From JBMYQA01 sp049600855 (GTDB lineage: Bacteria; Bacteroidota; Bacteroidia; Cytophagales; Flammeovirgaceae), in assembly GCA_049600855.1 (NCBI GenBank), contig JBMYQA010000040.1, positions 1 through 30,620 of the forward strand: 30,620 nt of DNA, given 5' to 3'. The notes under the pieces were generated by a model. That model made no database searches, had not been told where the DNA came from, and was given only the letters and a program-made list of their open reading frames with translations. Position numbers and translations under genes: made by a program. Below, piece after piece: positions 28,301 through 30,620 of this stretch. The stretch's first letter is position 1, and each line of letters starts with the position of its first letter.

Positions 28301-30620
28301 TACGATGCGAAAGGAGAAATGCTAGACAACCTCAAGTACGTGTATGAAGAGGAATATAATGGAGAAAAACTCACCAATAAGCTGAAAAAGGTGATTGAGC
28401 ATGCTCCACTTACAGCTTACGATAAGGATATTGAGAATACGACTCACGATACAGAATACGTATACGATGAAATCGGTAACTTGATTGAAGATCGTAGAGA
28501 TAGCATTGCCATTGAATGGAATGTTCAGGATAAGGTACACAAAGTAAAACCACTATTTGGAGCTAAGCGACCTGTGATTCGTTATTATTATGATGTGGCG
28601 GGTAATCGTGTGGCCAAGGAAGTCGATAAAGGAACTACAGAGTATGCTGATCCAGCACTTATTCGAACGACCTACTATGTACGCGATGCAGATGGTAATA
28701 TCATGAGTACATATGAGCGTAGAAATGTGCTTTCTAATGAGGGAGCAGGAATTTATACCGCGCAATACCGTCAGAAAGAAGTCATGTTGTATGGTTCAGA
28801 ACGATTGGGCATGTACCAAAGCGACTCATTAATCAATGAGCAACTTTTTTCTACGGCTGATTTTGATGGGGTGAAAGTGAAATTCTTTGAAGAAGGCTAC
28901 ACACAAACAGCATACAAGAATCCGTTAATTCCTGCTGTGACCTTACAAAAAGCAAATGGAGGTAATATGGCCATGGCAGAAGCGGCAAGTGAACAAATTG
29001 ACCTCTATGCAGTAGTTGATCAAAACCATTGGGGACAGTCAGATGTAGTTTTCATATACGATCAACAGGGCGATTTGTGGATCGATCAAGATACTACGCC
29101 AATTTTAGCAGAAGGAGCGAACCAAAGCATCTTTGTAAGGCGTACAGAAGATCGTTTTGCTACAACTCGTTACTATGATTATTTCACGGTGCATCAAGGA
29201 AGTATCTACAAACATCAGTTTAAAGTAGATGATGTCACAGGAATCGAACTGCTTACTAAAAACGAAGTATTTGCCGCAGGAGATGCCCTAAATCGTTATG
29301 GAGGGGCCTTAGCCGCACAACTGAATTTAGAGGAAGAAAAGCTTTATCTATATGGCAGTAAGTACAATGCACTCACACATGACAACACCTTAACAGCCTG
29401 GGCAGTGAGTAAAGATGGAAGTGTGCAGCAATTCAATATGGCGACACAATCCGCTACTTATCACACCAATAAGGGGGATATCCAACTGGCTCCCGATGGA
29501 CAAAGCTTAGTATGGTATCAGTTAGGTAGCAAACAGGGCTTTTTCTCAGCGCGAGCCGCACAGCCAACGCAGTACCAGCTAAACCCTGATTTGATTAGTA
29601 TATCAAGTAGCTTACCGTTAAGTGTAGCAAATGATGCATATACCTACTATGCAAGCACGGATATTCATCATACAGGTGATGTATTCTACACAAAAGATGG
29701 CTTAACGGAAACAGCAGTACATCAAGTAGATGGGAATACCTTGAAAGAGCTTGGGAAAAGCACGGTAGCCGTGAGTGGCGATATTCGCAGAACGGCCAAC
29801 CAACAATTGATGGCCTTAGAAGGTGCTACGCAAATCACTTGGGATACGCAAGGTCAGAAAACGCGTACGACCTTAACTGAGTTGGCAGTAAATGCTTTGC
29901 CTTTGCAAACGCGTTACTTCCGAGGAAAAGAAGCCGAAACAACAGCCCTGAACCTCACAAGAAGCGTAGGCAAGAAGCAATACGAGTTGAAAGATCATTT
30001 AGGGAATGTTCGCGTAGTCGTAGCCGATGCCAAAACAGCCGTACTAAATCAGGACAGCACGCAGATTGACAGCCTTAAAGCAACGGTGTTAGCCTATAAC
30101 AATTACTACCCATTTGGTATGGAAATGCCTGAAGGAACCTATCAGAACACGAGCTATCGTTTTGGTTTCAACAGCAAAGAAAACGACCGAGAGTGGGGCA
30201 CAGGTGGCCTAACACAAGACTATGGCTTTAGGTTGTACAACCCTGTACTAGCGAAGTTCTTAAGCGTTGATCCCTTGGCACCAAGTTATCCGTGGTATAC
30301 ACCATATCAGTTTGCGGGGAATATGCCTATTTGGGCAATTGATTTAGATGGCTTAGAACCTAAATATAAACCTACTGCTGAAGAAGTGCGAAGATGGGCT
30401 CCTGCATTCTGGTCACCTGGACCTGATGAGAAAGGGAAGGCAGGTTATTATATGGCAGTTGAAGGAGGATGGAAGGCAGTTCCTAATGGCCCTTCATGGC
30501 GTGGTATTAAAACTACAAGAAGAGGTCAAGTGGAATATACGGTGAAACCTGGTGATAGCCCCATTAAAATTGCTAAAATGCACCATACTACGGTAGAAGC
30601 CATCAAAGATGCAAATCCAG
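19319..30620 (+). CDS. Giant RHS protein, component C: beta-helix, Ig/SprB/propeller repeats, RHS core, LysM (3' end off window)
   Basis: The frame opens at ATG 19319 and stays open to the window edge, giving at least 3,767 residues. The signal peptide ends at A49 (VQA|Q). The ATG at residue 22 (19382) would give a more usual-length signal. Approximate domain order: 51-560 beta-helix opening with TWTG...DWG...NNWSP; 640-800 Ig/PKD-like (TVCPNAQGVTYTVPAISGA); 813-890 SprB-like (GTYHVVIKDANGC); 899-1334 seven propeller repeats; 1334-2480 more Ig/SprB-like repeats with paired Cys; 2555-3165 YD repeats (YHYTLYYYDRSG, DYYAHGPLQRSELG); ~3168-3550 inserted propeller-like segment; 3555 onward YELKDHLGNVRVV and the RHS core (FLSVDPLAPSYPW, IDLDG); 3738 onward LysM. 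It is the cocoon-closing and payload-bearing subunit, by comparison with RHS and TcC proteins. Secretion through T9SS is plausible but its C-terminus is not visible. Confidence 0.88.
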   Translation, partial: MKNVKQFFSFPKNPPSLWSGAMGNRFRMLLSMLVVVILSLSFDQPTVQAQTHYTWTGSSSSDWGTANNWSPTGVPSTADTVTIGSTTHQPQLDQARTVARLKMTAGSALNFNATILTVQHILEISDANLSNGKLVINNAIDGYYVYTHMTRTIADVEIEATLGNFHSHRSTFKQPFKLTYETPAQNSSSGGINLYQSVFEQDAAFIQNHNVDELDIDRATFNQNLTLTTNSTRPIRVGYSGSVTLKQGTEINSLGDGGMLFKGLHLAANQSIRNGNLGFTKGTLGFDNCLIESPLNFTSSGNVRGFWKGNTFNNQVDMTIPSSSVFYNNVFNDSTKLIIGGTSFGNTFNGPLEVITSSGITFSANIGDSFNHHVTFRTVGSNRITLSSGEAKSTFTGNIYIDNASGNIQNTSNLGGIIFSGTGDQIIGLPPHETLTNRPFYTKITEINKPSGRVIIQTPVEFDGKLTFTQGGLFNDGSELILGRNSTYVGAGSANHNYIEGKVKLVINQSVRYDVPLGLAGNYRPFQVNGYGGSQAVELEYVAATPPANPTTGCVRLSNCEYWRLTPVQGFLFQFSVGLATPEACDLPSSPEIAHYTGSEWVIRDSRVDNEWITGRSRETGLSTGQDYYYTFGTSSIGTVSGPSLICQQATASYEITGDGTTSNYQWTVPTGFTITSGQGTNQITVTTDATATSGNIEVNVPNGACDAATYAVTLNELPADAGNISGLTTVCPNAQGVTYTVPAISGADAYVWMLPHHTAQAGTGATGTVETTQHSIEIDFSSHFSGGAISVSGKSTQCGTGNPSTLAIQLNTSLTATLAVKKQPACQGGEGEVEITTNGAYYTLYQNGNPYAGQVDVPVPAATFSIQNLAEGTYHVVIKDANGCTVESDALRLRAEKKLVWSQQVGGTGGYDFAVSTIDATGNVYVGGNYTQPITLGEGNHQVTLTHSGDVDMFWAKYSPEGALIWAKKATGPQKEYVNDLHTDANGNLYITGFYGTNVDFDGRAVSSSNGTDMFVAKYDTNGNLVWMKAGTGTSAIQGKGVRADAAGNVFVSGWFYNDITFDGVNRINASNWQSDVFLAKYDAQGNFLWAQTGGTIGVDYGFRMEVDAQGNAYIVGSYTAGANFSGQTLTTQVAGKRDAFVAKYDENGNLKWIKTHGSPNDDYLNAIAIDAQGNVYLGAHYANTVTVGNQVLTAPSGTTNDLLLIKYDTFGNLIWAQNGNSTGNSGVNALTVAPSGELYIAGWHSGVATIGGQTIDHQTGQVMYVAQLQADGTVSTIHQTVQLSAAGGFYTLNVDADENFIVSGDFTSQIDLDQTTSISSLGGVDGYVAKYGNQQAPSLSGITGATSVCRNKAEQYTVSGISGAEKYQWTLPNGATSTSGTTIATAPNVIVETNDAQITLSFSPTASNGQLAVVGVNACGQSDRATLAINVIDQANIQSIEGNTLVCMDSQSQTATYRAIADAGIMAFRWEVRPSTILDVNAPATESGIALTPISWTDSLAVFQTTSDQVEFRFNDIGTYINAITVSDTTTACGDVGTSATLNLILHPNPAAELWLADKLSCSATDVTAKLILKTNQAQVTTYEVYKVGQVNPILIGNATVNGQETLDTLGAFPYGEYYVKVIDQQGCQVTTEQLKIEPDKRSDGTIIVDQSVTLDRLSTQVVCQGKAVGVWFQTQCLFGNEYFAQIQVGNDTLTLGSVTGAGNLMITAAFPATVPVGTYPIWVVSSSGISSTSKLIRVEPNPDFIGDIGSIQGDDLACLHQDELYTYTLGTAPVAGVDEYHWTIGGNTYITTTHTFQYRFYQQHTAAESPLTLKVFLKDSCGVSLETTKTITLLEGLPTKGSTTGGIYCENTGFTLVSQGITGATSYVWDLSALPDKLRITASSGSWSNGKNYVTTTPYINLMITNDDVVDITFPIKVSGTNHCGSGADSDEVLLTIKWTPDVNLAVDQGYTSCYDAKDGSLTASTNATVGTYTLEKFRNDGTWHPYTNNSGRNFTNVAFDATTGNPFPSAFENLGIGSYRIALTPPNACVAYSPISTIQDGSPHPTLSCLSALPCEGAWNGKMEFAINYLGQPANFAGSYTYQIVRQSDQALITSGVFQDQSGSITIDHIPTVEPEVYYEFVVAANLQGSDPTCTTCTDPYCEVRRVFSFAKPAPAIALHNYKLKDDRTTKAYFLCVAASGAKVPYTLSATVNSCSQPFENYRVILSDTSGNTISDQFYNFSGTQIGTTAVFDSLDVGAYSLKFIAGANNYQCETEEVFEVIRLDEIEVKLKTTDETCTDANDGTVQALVSAAAGGVEYKWFSRVDSLSPWEEMVDNYQGSYIVGLAPGDYRMEFRLADYDRNCTDVYQEFQIKEHEPSIDSVDLPQNTLPAGKPNCDPMIDARLAENHVQGVYQFVWYRCTGDTCQNTAAFDQVFSEGLQSTTASAERMLRSNLDPQAFEDSSYYYVEVIDPNGCVYPSDAVFLVKPALERTYEISISWDVPTPTPQDTTRRKNTTFGLQASWAAYTMRNVANDCILEKEMVAGLPIRESCLTPQNINDELTVACNKRLYHYTLYYYDRSGALTKTVPPEGVRYLDKNQDLGGKWRRIQGVRPDHKLVTTYNYNNLGQLISQNTPDGNDTKFIYNSIGQLRYTQNARQAGDATYSYTIYDRLGRPIEAGESATPGPNFAFALIQDNDALADDMSFPNVFDENEQQVITVYSEAAPTDKQVFYCTEKQGQRYLQNRVSYTYTYNKGEKEKGVYAYYSYDPHGNVEWIIQDIPGFGRSSIAYEYDLVSSKVLKVRYNECRPDQYYHKYEYDEDDRIVAVYTSRDNHIWDKDANYDYYAHGPLQRSELGEDAIQACDYVYTIHGWIKGVNGPDATHDIGGDGQAGSRFAADEFGMTLGYYEGDYKNKIGGQASVFESTLNNIHYMQPKQNLYNGNISTWASHMNQQNPTLMHYQYDKLNRIKTSERHQWNTTGNAWEMAGNGNVYRTAYTYDGNGNIDSLVRYDAKGEMLDNLKYVYEEEYNGEKLTNKLKKVIEHAPLTAYDKDIENTTHDTEYVYDEIGNLIEDRRDSIAIEWNVQDKVHKVKPLFGAKRPVIRYYYDVAGNRVAKEVDKGTTEYADPALIRTTYYVRDADGNIMSTYERRNVLSNEGAGIYTAQYRQKEVMLYGSERLGMYQSDSLINEQLFSTADFDGVKVKFFEEGYTQTAYKNPLIPAVTLQKANGGNMAMAEAASEQIDLYAVVDQNHWGQSDVVFIYDQQGDLWIDQDTTPILAEGANQSIFVRRTEDRFATTRYYDYFTVHQGSIYKHQFKVDDVTGIELLTKNEVFAAGDALNRYGGALAAQLNLEEEKLYLYGSKYNALTHDNTLTAWAVSKDGSVQQFNMATQSATYHTNKGDIQLAPDGQSLVWYQLGSKQGFFSARAAQPTQYQLNPDLISISSSLPLSVANDAYTYYASTDIHHTGDVFYTKDGLTETAVHQVDGNTLKELGKSTVAVSGDIRRTANQQLMALEGATQITWDTQGQKTRTTLTELAVNALPLQTRYFRGKEAETTALNLTRSVGKKQYELKDHLGNVRVVVADAKTAVLNQDSTQIDSLKATVLAYNNYYPFGMEMPEGTYQNTSYRFGFNSKENDREWGTGGLTQDYGFRLYNPVLAKFLSVDPLAPSYPWYTPYQFAGNMPIWAIDLDGLEPKYKPTAEEVRRWAPAFWSPGPDEKGKAGYYMAVEGGWKAVPNGPSWRGIKTTRRGQVEYTVKPGDSPIKIAKMHHTTVEAIKDANP
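22015..23320 (+). repeat. Seven tandem SBBP-type beta-propeller repeats in component C
   Basis: Motifs of the form AKYDxxGNLxWxK recur near 22180, 22365, 22552, 22742, 22930, 23113 (degenerate: VAQLQADGTVS) and 23300 (VAKYGNQ). The period is about 183-190 bases, or roughly 62 residues. Each is preceded by a DAxGNxYxxG block. This is the SBBP (beta-propeller repeat) pattern. Seven copies are the right number for one closed seven-bladed propeller. The first strand is likely KLVWSQQVGGTGG near 22012. Confidence 0.85.
28820..29960 (+). other. Propeller-like insertion inside the RHS region of component C
   Basis: In Bacteroidota RHS proteins the motif YGSxRLGMY is usually followed within a short distance by KxYELxDHLGNV. 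Here the first lies at residue 3158 and the second at 3555, so about 380 residues are inserted. The insert has WD40/TolB-like blocks: VVFIYDQQGDLWID, YLYGSKYNALTH, GDIQLAPDGQSLVWYQL, GDIRRTANQQLMAL. A small propeller is likely. The sequence stays in frame throughout and its codon use looks like the flanks. Confidence 0.55.
30180..30361 (+). other. RHS-associated core with conserved aspartates
   Basis: Residues ~3621-3681 carry the RHS-associated core: DYGFRLYNPVLAKFLSVDP, then YTPYQFAGNMPIWAIDLDG. Asp3651 and Asp3675/Asp3677 sit where RHS and TcC proteins carry the aspartyl-protease residues that release the C-terminal payload inside the cocoon. Cleavage would be expected just after DLDGLEP. 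Whether this copy cleaves cannot be judged from sequence alone. Confidence 0.75.
30530..30620 (+). other. LysM domain at start of payload, truncated by window
   Basis: Residues 3738-3767 read VEYTVKPGD, then IKIAKMHHTTVEAIKDANP, the first ~30 of the usual ~44 residues of a LysM domain (YxVxxGDxxxxIA...T...ixxxNp). LysM binds N-acetylglucosamine polymers such as peptidoglycan or chitin. It follows the RHS core by about 55 residues of a Trp-rich linker (RRWAPAFWSPGP). What comes after it is outside the window. Confidence 0.85.

Noticed and set aside
19319..30620. Frameshift or assembly join in the giant frame
   Set aside because: I checked the reading frame at points across the region and it is the same from the start ATG to the LysM codons, with recognisable domains throughout.
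7460..30620. Type VI secretion Rhs effector
   Set aside because: No VgrG, PAAR or other T6SS component is present, and all three RHS proteins carry N-terminal signal peptides.
1..30620. tRNA, rRNA, CRISPR array or insertion sequence
   Set aside because: I saw no cloverleaf, rRNA-like conserved sequence, regularly spaced identical short repeats, or transposase. The only tandem repetition is at protein level inside component C.

Overview
The window is one 30.6 kb block of Bacteroidota DNA in which every supported gene lies on the + strand. Lineage evidence comes from protein architecture: single-polypeptide modules typical of Bacteroidota RHS proteins, SprB-like and PKD/Ig-like repeats, a tail-fibre-like C-terminal module, a probable type IX secretion (T9SS) C-terminal signal, signal peptides ending in A|Q, and absence of obvious Shine-Dalgarno sequences. 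An aquatic, possibly gliding member of the Cytophagia/Saprospiria/Flammeovirga type would fit, but the genus cannot be read from this sequence.

Layout. Positions 1-356 are non-coding: an imperfect palindromic intergenic repeat, possible decayed coding remnants on the minus strand, and a candidate promoter. Positions 357-7445 hold six small to mid-size exported proteins: an outer-membrane beta-barrel with a coiled-coil N-terminal part, a LamG / tail-fibre-like adhesin, an Fn3-like exported protein, a protein with a probable T9SS C-terminal signal, an OmpH/Skp-like protein and a lipoprotein. Positions 7460-30620 hold three very large RHS/YD-type proteins: component A (1,972 aa, SpvB/TcB-like opening), a small exported protein, component B (1,670 aa, Cys-rich middle), and component C, which begins at 19319 and is still open at the window edge (at least 3,767 aa). 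Gene gaps run from a 1-base overlap to 76 bases and no clear intrinsic terminator is visible, so a single operon is likely.

Reading together: A, B and C look like one RHS 'cocoon' protein divided into three separately exported chains. C starts with a beta-helix, carries Ig/PKD-like, SprB-like and seven-fold propeller repeats, then the RHS region with a large propeller-like insertion, then the RHS-associated core with the conserved aspartates, and finally a payload that begins with a LysM domain and runs out of the window. The upstream genes supply a plausible dedicated surface kit (outer-membrane barrel, fibre, periplasmic chaperone, lipoprotein). Split Tc/RHS-like assemblies are known. The combination of a three-way split, a dedicated export cassette and a LysM-headed payload is what deserves attention here. 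The payload and any immunity gene lie beyond 30620.
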